Shown: in pieces, positions 1 through 9,564 of the stretch
Numbering within the stretch: the stretch's first letter is position 1
Layout: every line of letters starts with the position of its first letter
Assembly: GCF_002723935.1 (NCBI RefSeq)
Contig: NZ_BEWM01000001.1
Location: 806,001 to 870,000, forward strand
Direction of reading: 5' to 3'
DNA: 64,000 bases
DNA from: Gluconobacter cerinus
GTDB taxonomy: Bacteria > Pseudomonadota > Alphaproteobacteria > Acetobacterales > Acetobacteraceae
Notes under the pieces: model-generated
The model's input: the letters and a program-made list of their open reading frames with translations, nothing else
Database searches by the model: none
What the model was told of the DNA's origin: nothing
Made by a program: the position numbers and the translations under genes

Positions 1-558
1 CTTGGCGAGTTCGTCTTCCATCGCCTCACGCAACGCCAGCGTCGTATCCGTATCTTCCATCAGGGTGAAATGCGGATCAACGGAGGCTTCAAGGGGGAAA
101 CGACGCAGGAGCGACTGACAGAACGCATGGATCGTTTCGATCCGCAAACCGCCCGGCAGATCCAGAACTTTCAGGAACAGCGCACGAGCCGCACGACGTG
201 TCTCATCCGTATTGGGGACACGTAATTTCTCAAGTTCCCGACCCAGACGCTCATCCGGGAGCGACACCCATTCGCCGAGCCGGGACTGGAGACGATTGGC
301 CATCTCGGCGGCGGCGGCTTTGGTGTAGGTCAAGCAAAGGATGCGGGACGGATTTGCCCCTTCGGCCAACACAATCGACCCATCATCCGCGTCCACTTCA
401 AGGGGCAGCATCAGACGAAGCAGACGATCAATCAGCAGCTTGGTCTTGCCCGATCCAGCAGACGCAGACACGAACACCGATGCCATCGGATCAGACGCGG
501 CAAGCTGTGTGCGATCAGCTTCAGCAATAACGTCAGCGCGGTTGCGGGTCTCGCTCAT
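1..558 (-). CDS. addA: AddA helicase-nuclease, N-terminal part (runs off the window)
   Basis: AddA is the UvrD-like helicase and nuclease subunit of AddAB, which processes double-strand DNA breaks for RecA. The visible 186 residues are the amino end only. They hold the Walker A motif ASAGSGKT at about residues 32-39, the following helicase segment with LCLTYTKAAAAEMANRL, and ETIHAFCQSLLRRFPLE, all typical of the UvrD/AddA superfamily 1A fold. The ATG at 558 lies inside the addB stop (ATGA), so translation of addA is probably coupled to addB. The rest of the gene, including the nuclease domain, lies beyond position 1. Identification is firm because of the motifs and the addB neighbour. Confidence 0.95.
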   Translation of the reverse strand, partial: MSETRNRADVIAEADRTQLAASDPMASVFVSASAGSGKTKLLIDRLLRLMLPLEVDADDGSIVLAEGANPSRILCLTYTKAAAAEMANRLQSRLGEWVSLPDERLGRELEKLRVPNTDETRRAARALFLKVLDLPGGLRIETIHAFCQSLLRRFPLEASVDPHFTLMEDTDTTLALREAMEDELAK

Positions 559-3500
559 GAGTCGTCTCCTTCCGCATAGGCCGCGCGCCATTCATCCACC
601 CGTGCCAACTGGGCGTAATCCGTGTAGCGCGGCACATGCCCGGCCCAGGGCTGGGAGCGATAGGGTTGATCGGGATGGTCATACTCCTCAATGAGACCGC
701 GTAGTTTTTCCATGGCCTCGCCAATCAGGGCCGCCGCATCAAGGCTGGATTTCCGGCTCGGGACTTCGCTCTCTTTCCCCGGATCATCGCCGCCCGTCAG
801 ATGCCAGTACAGAAGCTGTTTCGTCTCGGCAGCCGGAACGCCTTCGAAAGCCCCCTTGGCCAGCAATGCCCCTTCCAGAACAAGCTGAACGGACCACCCA
901 CCTTCCACGGCTTTCCCGGTAGGCGGCGAACCGGTTTTGTAATCGAAGATCGTCGCCTTGCCGTCTTCATCAACGTCAATGCGGTCTGCCCTACCGCGCA
1001 GTTCGAACGGTGCACGTGCAGCTTCGATCTTGAACGACGCAGACACTTCCATATGCCGCGCGATGGCGTGTTCCTGTTCTCGCCGGGTGCGCTCCTGTAT
1101 GGCAACCCAGTCTGCAATACGCTCCAGTCTTGGGCTCCACCAGCTGACCAGCGCAGGTCGCATATTGGCCTTGGCCAGTTCTTCTGCGAACGCACGCTTT
1201 AGGGATGCGGCCACATTCTGCGGCCAGCGATCCGGATAATCTTTGAGAACGCGATCCATGGCCTCATGCACAATCATGCCGAAATCCGCGTGTTCTGCAC
1301 CTTCTTCAAGCGGCTTAAGCGCCTTCAGCTTCAGGACATGCTTGGCGTAAATGGCATACGGGTCCTGCATCCACGTCTCGATCTCCGTGATGCTCAGACG
1401 ACGCGGCCGGAGTGCCACAGGAGGCCTTGGCTCTGGGGGAGCCACGGTTTCTGCACCATCCAGCGGCTGATCCATCGCCTTTTGCCATTCGAGCGCGGGA
1501 TGCACAGGCAGTTTCTGCCCACGGCCACCCAGGAACGCTTCCATTCGCACCATCCAGCGGGCAGGCACACCCGGTGCACCGTCACGCCGGGCGGAACTGG
1601 AGAACACGACCTCCCCAGCGGCCAGAGCCGTTGAGACGAAATCATGAGCGCTGATGCCGATCTGCCGCTCAGGAGACGGCAGACCAACACGCGTTCGCAT
1701 AGGTCGGCTCAACCATGGCCCCGGATCTGTTGCAGGTGGCCAGACCGTTTCGTTTAATCCACCCAGAACAACCACATCGAACGCCAGCAGACGTGCTTCG
1801 AGCACACCGAGAATGGTGACACGCGGATGGGCCAGTTCCACACCGCCACGATGCGCGCGCAGGCCCGTCAGCATCTGCCCGGCCATAGATGTATTCAAAA
1901 AGGAATCCAGATGCGCCAACCTTTGCGGTGGCAGGATGCCGGTATGCTGGATCAAAGCGGCCAAGTGGCGGGAGAGCGCCTCACCATCATCCCCCATCCA
2001 GAGACGCCCGCCCGGATGCAGTCCTTCTTCGGGCTCTGCAGTCAGTTCTGTTTCGGTCGCCGCTAAGGCTTCGGCGGTATGAATTAAGGCTTCCAGCAAT
2101 TCAGGGAGTGGAACCGCGCCAGACAGGCCAAGCAAAGGCTCGAAAGCGGCTTCAATCCGGGCGATGAACGCTGCTGGCCCTTCCGGCTCATCAGGAGCAT
2201 CCGCGCTTGCCCCATTGTCCGGGTCACGCTGGTTCTGGATATACGTCTCAAGCGCCGCCTTAAGGCCTGCGATACCGGGTGCAGGAGCGGGTCCACGCAA
2301 CAACAAACGCTCCAGCCGACGGGCCGAGGCGTGACAGTTACCCGGTGTTCGCCCAAGAGATGCCAAAGGGTGTTTCAGAACAGAAAGCAGAGCCACCGGG
2401 GAAAGCTGCGCCTCGGCTGCCGTGGCGATCAGGCGCAGGAACACGGCGGTTGGCGTCTGCGCCAGAGGCTCACCGGCACTGTCATCAGCATAAATCCCGA
2501 ACCGCAACAGCTCGGTTCCAACGCGCTGGGCAAGGCTACGATCTGGCGTCACAAGCGCGCAGGTCTGGCCAGGAACGGACACCACATTTCTAAGAATCAA
2601 TGCGATGGACTGCGCTTCCTGCTGCTGATCCTGTGCAGGCAGCAGAGACAGGCCAGAAATATTCCGCGGTTTCAGATCCCGCCCCCAAGCCGTAATCCCC
2701 TGTTCCGGCAGCATGACGCCACGCATCAGGCGTTCTCTGGCCCGGTCCCTGCCGCCGTCCCAGTCCGTCAGATCGTCGCGTGTCAGCCCCAGATCCGTAA
2801 GAATTTCCTTGAGACCAGCCTGTGGGTGTGACGCAGGCAGCGCGTCCCACATCGCCTGAGGCAGGTCCAGATCAACCCCCGGAAGGATCACCAGTCCGGC
2901 CGGTAACGTCGCAACCGCCCCCAGCACATCTGAAACCGCTGCAGACCCATCTGCGAACCCGACCGCCCAGACAGGCGTGTGGGGAGGAACATGCTGCCAC
3001 GCTGCCGCCTGCGCTTTCAGACGCGCAACCTGACGGGCGACGGGGTTCGACAAACCTTCTTCTTCTAGCCATTTCGGCCAGATCGTTGTAACGATTTCCA
3101 GAAATTTCAGCGTCTGCTGCCAGTGTTCTGAAAAGCGTTCTTCCACAGCGTCTGGCAGGCTTTTTGCCAGATCGACGCCACTGCGTTCGGCCTCATCCAT
3201 CAGGTCCGCCAGTGCTTTGGCGAGAGGCCATGCCCGATCAATGCCTTTGGTTTTGTCCACTCCGACACTGACAATGGGCGTTTGCAGAATCAGCATGGAC
3301 AGAACAGCCAGCCGTCTTTGTGGTTCAACAGCCGGGGGCAACGAGACATCAATCCCGATGGACGCCAGCGCCTCTTCATCTACGTCATTGATCGCAACGA
3401 TGCGCGGCAGGAGGGATGCCTTGCCATCCAGCACGCGCAGAAATGCTTCCATCAACGCACGTCCGGCACGACGGCTCGGCACGAGCAGCAGGCCCGGACC

Positions 3501-3590
3501 GTCCGTTCCGGCAGCGGGGTCCTGTTTCAGCCATTCATGAGCGACCCGATCCAGAAACGGCTCGGTGCCAGCAATCGTCACAACGGTCAT
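555..3590 (-). CDS. addB: AddB double-strand break repair protein
   Basis: This 1011-residue protein is the partner of AddA. It opens with an inactivated helicase-like domain (IAGTEPFLDRVAHEWL, then LLLVPSRRAGRALMEAFL) and ends with a PD-(D/E)xK nuclease domain at roughly residues 865-890, containing GRADRIDVDEDGKATIFDYK, where the DYK residues are the metal-binding core. Length fits the alphaproteobacterial AddB family (about 1000 residues). I chose the ATG at 3590 because it overlaps the tsaE stop by four bases (ATGA). A longer open frame upstream only overlaps tsaE coding sequence. The same overlap recurs at the addA junction, so the three genes form one coupled operon. Confidence 0.93.
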   Translation of the reverse strand: MTVVTIAGTEPFLDRVAHEWLKQDPAAGTDGPGLLLVPSRRAGRALMEAFLRVLDGKASLLPRIVAINDVDEEALASIGIDVSLPPAVEPQRRLAVLSMLILQTPIVSVGVDKTKGIDRAWPLAKALADLMDEAERSGVDLAKSLPDAVEERFSEHWQQTLKFLEIVTTIWPKWLEEEGLSNPVARQVARLKAQAAAWQHVPPHTPVWAVGFADGSAAVSDVLGAVATLPAGLVILPGVDLDLPQAMWDALPASHPQAGLKEILTDLGLTRDDLTDWDGGRDRARERLMRGVMLPEQGITAWGRDLKPRNISGLSLLPAQDQQQEAQSIALILRNVVSVPGQTCALVTPDRSLAQRVGTELLRFGIYADDSAGEPLAQTPTAVFLRLIATAAEAQLSPVALLSVLKHPLASLGRTPGNCHASARRLERLLLRGPAPAPGIAGLKAALETYIQNQRDPDNGASADAPDEPEGPAAFIARIEAAFEPLLGLSGAVPLPELLEALIHTAEALAATETELTAEPEEGLHPGGRLWMGDDGEALSRHLAALIQHTGILPPQRLAHLDSFLNTSMAGQMLTGLRAHRGGVELAHPRVTILGVLEARLLAFDVVVLGGLNETVWPPATDPGPWLSRPMRTRVGLPSPERQIGISAHDFVSTALAAGEVVFSSSARRDGAPGVPARWMVRMEAFLGGRGQKLPVHPALEWQKAMDQPLDGAETVAPPEPRPPVALRPRRLSITEIETWMQDPYAIYAKHVLKLKALKPLEEGAEHADFGMIVHEAMDRVLKDYPDRWPQNVAASLKRAFAEELAKANMRPALVSWWSPRLERIADWVAIQERTRREQEHAIARHMEVSASFKIEAARAPFELRGRADRIDVDEDGKATIFDYKTGSPPTGKAVEGGWSVQLVLEGALLAKGAFEGVPAAETKQLLYWHLTGGDDPGKESEVPSRKSSLDAAALIGEAMEKLRGLIEEYDHPDQPYRSQPWAGHVPRYTDYAQLARVDEWRAAYAEGDDS

Positions 3591-4036
3591 AGCGCAATCC
3601 CGCTCAAGCGCTCGTCCGGCCAGCCGGTCAGCTCCGCAAACCGTTCGTCTTCTGTCGCGCCCGAGGTGAGCGTCAGATGCAGTGCATTGGCAGGGAGGAG
3701 ATCTTCGGCGCGCTCTGGCCATTCCACCAGCATAATGCCTTCACAGGCTTCATCCCAAGCCAGTTCATACAGCGCATCCGGCCCATCCAGCCGCCATAGG
3801 TCATAGTGGAAAACAGGCCCGGCAGACGTGTCATAGGGCTGAACCAGTGCAAAGCTCGGGCTTGGAACTTCCATCTGCGGATCACGGGCCAAAACCCGCA
3901 GAAATGCCCGCGCAAAGGTAGTTTTCCCGGCCCCCAGACCGCCTGACAGGGCAATGCAATCGCCCGGAGCGCACAGCCCAGCGATTCGGGCGGCAAGATG
4001 TTCGGTCGAGGACTGATCGGGAAGACGTATCTGCAT
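3587..4036 (-). CDS. tsaE: tRNA t6A biosynthesis ATPase TsaE
   Basis: TsaE is the small ATPase that works with TsaB and TsaD to place threonylcarbamoyl on A37 of ANN-decoding tRNAs. The 149-residue product has the Walker A motif GGLGAGKTTFARAFLR, the HYDLWRL segment (family HxDxYRL) and LVEWPERAEDLLP near the end, all diagnostic of this family. The start is taken at the ATG at 4036 with GGGG just upstream. A GTG seven codons earlier (4057) is also possible. It is the first gene of the tsaE-addB-addA unit and is divergent from the giant gene at 4277. Confidence 0.93.
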   Translation of the reverse strand: MQIRLPDQSSTEHLAARIAGLCAPGDCIALSGGLGAGKTTFARAFLRVLARDPQMEVPSPSFALVQPYDTSAGPVFHYDLWRLDGPDALYELAWDEACEGIMLVEWPERAEDLLPANALHLTLTSGATEDERFAELTGWPDERLSGIAL

Positions 4037-4130
4037 CCCCGCAATGTGACGCCGCACGCCTCATCCATCAAGCGGTGGATGTTCTGCTTTCTGACAACAG
4101 GGCATTGCTCGTCACAAGCATAAGACATGA

Positions 4131-4160
4131 CACAAAACGAAATAAAGTGAACGTTTTGTG
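4131..4160. promoter_or_regulatory. Inverted repeat in the tsaE / giant-gene divergent region
   Basis: CACAAAACG (4131-4139) and CGTTTTGTG (4152-4160) are perfect 9-bp arms around a 12-base spacer. It sits between the divergent starts at 4036 and 4277, in an AT-rich stretch. With no T-run and a wide spacer it looks more like a dimeric repressor site than a terminator. A weak TTGACT-N17-AGAAAT promoter-like pair at 4189-4217 lies just downstream towards the giant gene. No regulator can be assigned. Confidence 0.4.
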
Positions 4161-4276
4161 ATTATTTGAAAAATTCAAACAATCCTTATTGACTCTTTAT
4201 TACATACACAGAGAAATGGTTTTTAACTTTTCAGTAACCATTCTGAACAAGACCATTCCAATCAGGGTATTTACCG

Positions 4277-7200
4277 ATGACGTCCAACCTTCTGATCAAT
4301 GAATTCATGTTCAATCCAAGTACATCGGGAGATCCAAACGAATTTATTGAAGTCAAAGGGGACGCCGACACAGATTACAGTGAATGGTCACTGATCGTTG
4401 TTGATGGTGACGGCAGCGTCGCGGGCAAAATTGACAACGTTTTTCAGCTCGGGACGACCAACAGCGCTGGCTACTGGGTGACGCCATACCAGACGAATGC
4501 TTTGCAGAACGGCACGCAAACTGTCCTTTTGGTCAAGAATTTCACCGGCAAGGCTGGCGATGATCTCGATACCGCCAATGGTGGGACGTTCACGTCCACG
4601 CCCTGGTCTGAGATTGGAGATACCATTGCCGTTTCAGACGGTGGCAGCGGTGATCCGACCTATGCTGGCGCTCCGGTTCTGACGGGTAAGCTGATTGCCG
4701 GCGCCTCCCGCATTCCAGATGGAACGGACACAAACAGCGCCTCCGACTGGGCAATTGATGACCCCTCACTGGCTGGTATCGAAGGCTACGGAACCACTGC
4801 CGCTGCGGGAACGGTTCTGGTTACACCGGGAGCCGCCAATGACGGGAGCGCTACAGGCGGTTCAGGAACAGGCACCAACACAGGTGGTTCTGATACCGGC
4901 ACGGGAGGCTCTTCGGGCTCCGATACCGGGAGTGGAACGGGCACTGGCACCGGATCGGAAACAGGCGGAAGCTCGTCTGGCGGAACCAGCACCACGCCCC
5001 AGACTCTGACAATCCAGCAGATCAATGGCGTCGGCTATTACAGCCCGTATGCGGGCGCCAGCGTCACAACCACTGGCGTCGTCACAGCAATCGATACGAA
5101 TGGCAGCATCGGCTTTTGGGTTCAGCAGGCCAGCAAAGACAAGGACAGCATCGGTAGCACAGGCATCTTTGTCTATGCGGGCAAGACAGCCACCCTTCCG
5201 ACCGTGGGCGAAACCGTTACCATTACCGGAACCGTCACGAACTATTCCGGCACCTCCTGGAGCAAGTCCCTCACGCTGCCGGAGATCAATCTGGTCTCTT
5301 ACACCGATACGGGCGCGACCTACGCAGAGATTGCTCCGACGGTCATTGGTCAGGGTGGCCTGACGGTTCCAGCCGCATCTTACCTTGGTGACCTTGAGCA
5401 GGCGATCGATCTTAACAAGAGCACGGCGTCTCTCAGCCCGGACACGAACGCTCTTGATTTCTACCGCAACCTCATCGGTCAGGTCATTACCCTGCATGAT
5501 GTCGTAGCGACCGGCGCCACCGCGTCCAATGCCACATGGGTCGTGCCTGATAATGGTAATGGCCTCCTGACACCCACCGGTGCGCTTCAAAGCACCGAGA
5601 GCAGCATCAACACCCAGCGCGTCGAAATCTATTACGACAGCGGTGTCACGCCTGGTTCGGCCATCAGTGCCGAAGTCGGTGACAAGCTTGGCGATATCAC
5701 GGGCGTGCTGACCTATTACAACGGCGTCTATGAACTGATCCCAACCACACAGGTCACCGTCATTCACACGGAAACGCCTGCACCGGTTACGACCTTCCAC
5801 AAGGACGAGCAGAATCTTCTCGTCAGTGACTATAACATCGAGAATTTCAACGCTCTTGATCCGGCCAATGCAGACCGTCTGGCGCAGGTTGCCAAGATCA
5901 TCGTACAGAACCTCGATAATCCTGACGTTTTAGCCATTCAAGAAATCCAAGACGACAGCGGCACAACCAGCGATGGTACGGTCAGCGCCGAGCAAAACCT
6001 CGCAGCGCTGGTCAAGGCAATCGCAGATGCCGGTGGCCCGACCTACTCGTGGGCGCAGGTTGATCCTGCCAATAACACGCAGGGCGGCGTCACGGGCGGC
6101 AACATCCGTAGCGTGTTCCTGTACAACGCAGACCGCGTCACGCTGAAAGAGCCCGTTACCACCATTGGCAGTGAGGAACTGAGCGGCACGTTCAAGAATA
6201 CCCGCCTGCCACTGGTTGGAACCTTCGAGTTCAACGGCAAGGACGTCACGCTCATCAACGTGCATCTGTCCTCCCAGGCTGGAAGTTCGGAGCTTTATGG
6301 CGCGACCCAGCCACCGGTAAACCATGGCGGCACGACAGCGACGGTTAACAACCGTATCGCGCAGGCCCAGTACATCACGAACTACGTCCAGAACCAGCTT
6401 TCGAGCGATCCAACCGCCAAGATCGGCATCCTCGGAGACTTCAATGACGTGGCGTGGAGCGACGCCAATCAGGTCTATGCCAACGCTGGCCTGACAGACA
6501 TGGAAACCAAGGAAGACGCGAGCAACCGCTACACCTACATCTACGAAGGTAACGCTCAGTCCCTTGATCACACCATCGGCACAGACGGGTTCGCCAATGC
6601 AGGCCAGTTCCAGACCCTGCATATCAACACAGGGCAGCTGGATGGTGAATCGGATCACGATCCGTCCCTGACCCTGCTGGAAATGACGGACTACAGCGCC
6701 ACAAGCGGCGCAGCTCTGTCCGACGTTGCTCTAACGAATAGTCAGACCGCTGCCGTTCACAGCGGAAGCACAGCCTCGAACATCAGCGTTGGTGATGGCA
6801 GCCGCCTGGCACTTTATGCCGGCAGCACGACCAAGAATATCCATCTTGCCAGTGGTGCAAAAGTGGATCTGCCGGAACTCGCCTGGTCCAGCAGCACAAC
6901 AGCAACCCTGACAGACCCTTCCACGCTGGAAATTTCCAACGGCACAGACACCTATACAATAGCCCTAGACAGCGATTACGCCGCCGATTTCTTCACAGTT
7001 CAGTCTGACAGTACAGGCGGCACCCTGCTCCTCGCCGAAGGGACGCCATGCTATTGCCGCGGCACGCTCATCCTGACGAACCGCGGGGAAATTCCCGTCG
7101 AGCAGCTTGAAATCGGTGATCTGGTTCAAACCCGCTCGAACGGTCTGCGGGCTATTCACTGGATCGGTCGCCGCAGCTATTCGGGTACGTTCGCCAATGG

Positions 7201-9556
7201 CAACCGCGACATCCTGCCAGTCATTTTCCGGAGCGGTTCTCTGGGCAACAATCTGCCCCAGCAGGATCTGTCCGTTTCGCCGCTCCACGCCATGTATCTG
7301 GACGGGGTCCTGATCCCTGCAGTCGCTCTGGTCAATGGCACGAGCATCCTTCAGGCAGAACGCATGGATGAGGTGGCTTATTTCCACATTGAGCTGGAAA
7401 GCCACGACGTTATCTTCGCGAACGGTGCAGAATCTGAAACCTTTGTAGACGACAGCTCTCGCGGCATGTTCCACAATGCCTCTGAGTATGATGCGCTCTA
7501 TCCTGCAGCAGCGCAGGCTCAGGCCCGCTATTGCGCACCGCGTGTTGAAGAAGGCGCTCAACTAGCCACTATCCGGACGCGCCTGAACGCTCTTTCGACG
7601 AAAACACGTGTGGCAACGGGCGCTCTGGAAGGCTTCCTAGACGTCGTAACCCACACCCATATTGAAGGATGGGCACGCATTCCGGGCAGCACTGACGCCG
7701 TTCGTCTTCAGATCCTTGATAATGGGGTTGTTCTCGGCGAAGTCACTACGTCAACGGCAAGGCCAGATGTTGGTGGAGCCTGTGGCTTCCGATTTGACAT
7801 TCCAGGCGGTCTGTCTCCGCTGGATCGTCACGTTCTGGAAGTGCGTCGCGCCACCGATCATGCTCCCCTGGGCAACACGCCCTGGATGATGGACCAGATG
7901 GAGCAAAAAATTCCACAGGCTGTTCTATCACCGTCGCCAGTGGCCCCTCTGGATGGCTTCATCGACATCGCTACACGCAATCGCATCTCCGGCTGGGCGA
8001 CGAACCCTGCTGACTCCGAAGATGTCGTGACGCTGCAGATTGTCGATAACGGTGTGGTTCTCGCTTCCATCGTGGCGAACGGTCGTCGCCCCGATGTTGC
8101 CAAGAGCGGACGGCCCCTGCTCTGCGGCTTCGATGTGATCCTGCCCGGCGGCCTCTCCCCCCTCACACGCCATGTTCTGGAAGTGCGTCGGGAAGAGGAC
8201 GGCGCACTTCTGGGCACACCACAGGTTCTGGAACCCGTAACGGCCTTCGACGCGGATATGGAGCAGACTGTAGCCCGCGCTGTGTCTGCCGCCGCTGACG
8301 AACAGTCCGGCGATCAGGTTCTGTCCTTCCTCCTTGGACAGGTGGAAAAACTCCGACAGTCCCGTGCTCTGGCCGTGAGTGGTCTGGCAGAACAGTCGCT
8401 TCATGCCACGCGCCGTCGCCGGGGAATGCCCACGAAGGCCACCACGCAACGCAAGCGCGCGCTCGTCATTGACAGCCTTCGCCCCGATGCCAAGCGGGAT
8501 GCAGGGTCGCAGGCGATCCTGTCTCACATGATGGCCCTCGAAACTCTGGGTTATGACGTCTGTTTCGTAGCCGCTGACCAAATGGACATGACCGCTCCTC
8601 TGGACTCACTGCCGAGTGTAAAGGTGCAGGGGCTACCGTTCTTTGCGTCCGTCGAAGACGTTCTGCGCCGCCAGTTGAACAGCTTCGACGTCGTGTATCT
8701 GCACCGTGAAGATATCGCGACGCGCTACATGGCACTCGTCCGCCGTAACCAACAAAGAGCCTACGTCCTCTACAGCGTAGCAGACCTTCACTTCCTGCGT
8801 CTGGCACGTCAGGCCGCAGTGCAGGGCCGACCGGAACTGATGGCGAAAGCCAATCAGATTCGCGTGGCGGAATACCGTGCAGCTCTCCAGGCGGATGCTG
8901 TCCTGACGCACTCTGAAGCAGAAGCGGCCCAGCTTCGGAAAGATCTGCCGCAAGCCATCGTGCATGTGGTTCCATGGGCAACACCTGCGGCCAACAGATC
9001 GTCCACAAGCCACGACAGAAACGGCGTACTGTTCATTGGCAATTACGCACATGCCCCAAACAGTGATGCCGTGCAGTGGCTGGTGCATGACATCATGCCC
9101 GCAGTGTGGGCCATGGATCCGACCATTACCTGCACACTGGTTGGGGCAGAGATGCCAGACAGCATCCATGCTCTGGCCAGCGATCGCATCCGGGTTCTTG
9201 GTCATGTCCAGAACCTGGACAGCGTGCTGAATCAGGCGCGCCTCAGTGTCGCTCCTCTCCGGTTCGGGGCAGGCATCAAGGGCAAGGTTCTGGAAAGCCT
9301 CTCTGCGGGCGTACCCTGCATCATGACGCCCGTGGCCGCAGAAGGACTGGCGCTTCCGGAAAGCCTGCGTGGCCTTGTCCAGTCCACCAGCCAAGACATG
9401 GCCCAACAGATTGTGGCGCTGCATTCCGCCAAAACTCTGTCTGGCACCATTGAAGCCGGACAGACATACACCAGCGTCACATTCTCTGAAGGCGCTGTGA
9501 CAACAGCACTAGGTATGGCACTTGAGCGGAAAGTAACGCTTCAGGCAGCAGGCTGA
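4277..9556 (+). CDS. Giant fusion: LTD / OB / EEP nuclease / Hint / repeat domains / GT4 glycosyltransferase
   Basis: One unbroken frame of 1759 residues. In order: lamin-tail domain (about 1-180, INEFMFNPSTSGDPNEFIEV); Gly/Ser/Thr linker (188-240); OB-like domain (245-490) as in ExeM-type nucleases; DNase I-like EEP nuclease (510-800) with N520, E556, H663, GDFND at 720-724 and SDHDPS at 792-797; a repetitive beta-rich stretch (805-915); a Hint_2 domain (923-1085) with nucleophile-like C925 (TPCYCRGT) and H1004 (SVSPLH); two related domains (about 1115-1195 and 1223-1313) each with GWA and LSPL(D/T)RHVLEVRR; and a GT4 glycosyltransferase (1393-1742, PLRFGAGIKGKVLESL). No N-terminal signal peptide is visible although LTD-EEP nucleases are normally secreted. 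The ATG has AGGG 10 bases upstream. The Hint domain suggests self-cleavage between the nuclease and the C-terminal half (inference). Confidence 0.9.
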   Translation: MTSNLLINEFMFNPSTSGDPNEFIEVKGDADTDYSEWSLIVVDGDGSVAGKIDNVFQLGTTNSAGYWVTPYQTNALQNGTQTVLLVKNFTGKAGDDLDTANGGTFTSTPWSEIGDTIAVSDGGSGDPTYAGAPVLTGKLIAGASRIPDGTDTNSASDWAIDDPSLAGIEGYGTTAAAGTVLVTPGAANDGSATGGSGTGTNTGGSDTGTGGSSGSDTGSGTGTGTGSETGGSSSGGTSTTPQTLTIQQINGVGYYSPYAGASVTTTGVVTAIDTNGSIGFWVQQASKDKDSIGSTGIFVYAGKTATLPTVGETVTITGTVTNYSGTSWSKSLTLPEINLVSYTDTGATYAEIAPTVIGQGGLTVPAASYLGDLEQAIDLNKSTASLSPDTNALDFYRNLIGQVITLHDVVATGATASNATWVVPDNGNGLLTPTGALQSTESSINTQRVEIYYDSGVTPGSAISAEVGDKLGDITGVLTYYNGVYELIPTTQVTVIHTETPAPVTTFHKDEQNLLVSDYNIENFNALDPANADRLAQVAKIIVQNLDNPDVLAIQEIQDDSGTTSDGTVSAEQNLAALVKAIADAGGPTYSWAQVDPANNTQGGVTGGNIRSVFLYNADRVTLKEPVTTIGSEELSGTFKNTRLPLVGTFEFNGKDVTLINVHLSSQAGSSELYGATQPPVNHGGTTATVNNRIAQAQYITNYVQNQLSSDPTAKIGILGDFNDVAWSDANQVYANAGLTDMETKEDASNRYTYIYEGNAQSLDHTIGTDGFANAGQFQTLHINTGQLDGESDHDPSLTLLEMTDYSATSGAALSDVALTNSQTAAVHSGSTASNISVGDGSRLALYAGSTTKNIHLASGAKVDLPELAWSSSTTATLTDPSTLEISNGTDTYTIALDSDYAADFFTVQSDSTGGTLLLAEGTPCYCRGTLILTNRGEIPVEQLEIGDLVQTRSNGLRAIHWIGRRSYSGTFANGNRDILPVIFRSGSLGNNLPQQDLSVSPLHAMYLDGVLIPAVALVNGTSILQAERMDEVAYFHIELESHDVIFANGAESETFVDDSSRGMFHNASEYDALYPAAAQAQARYCAPRVEEGAQLATIRTRLNALSTKTRVATGALEGFLDVVTHTHIEGWARIPGSTDAVRLQILDNGVVLGEVTTSTARPDVGGACGFRFDIPGGLSPLDRHVLEVRRATDHAPLGNTPWMMDQMEQKIPQAVLSPSPVAPLDGFIDIATRNRISGWATNPADSEDVVTLQIVDNGVVLASIVANGRRPDVAKSGRPLLCGFDVILPGGLSPLTRHVLEVRREEDGALLGTPQVLEPVTAFDADMEQTVARAVSAAADEQSGDQVLSFLLGQVEKLRQSRALAVSGLAEQSLHATRRRRGMPTKATTQRKRALVIDSLRPDAKRDAGSQAILSHMMALETLGYDVCFVAADQMDMTAPLDSLPSVKVQGLPFFASVEDVLRRQLNSFDVVYLHREDIATRYMALVRRNQQRAYVLYSVADLHFLRLARQAAVQGRPELMAKANQIRVAEYRAALQADAVLTHSEAEAAQLRKDLPQAIVHVVPWATPAANRSSTSHDRNGVLFIGNYAHAPNSDAVQWLVHDIMPAVWAMDPTITCTLVGAEMPDSIHALASDRIRVLGHVQNLDSVLNQARLSVAPLRFGAGIKGKVLESLSAGVPCIMTPVAAEGLALPESLRGLVQSTSQDMAQQIVALHSAKTLSGTIEAGQTYTSVTFSEGAVTTALGMALERKVTLQAAG

Positions 9557-9564
9557 AGAAAAAG

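Noticed and set aside
3673-4128. Second minus-strand frame across tsaE
   Set aside because: Out of frame with the Walker A motif of tsaE; a shadow.
4189-4217. TTGACT-N17-AGAAAT promoter candidate
   Set aside because: The -10 element matches only half of the consensus, so I mention it but do not list it as a feature.
4851-4985. Repeat-like DNA that could suggest a short array
   Set aside because: It encodes the Gly/Ser/Thr linker of the giant protein; units are irregular and lack spacers, so it is not a CRISPR array.
4862-6658. Minus-strand open frames inside the giant gene
   Set aside because: They mirror the repetitive linker and nuclease coding region and have no ribosome sites or family features.
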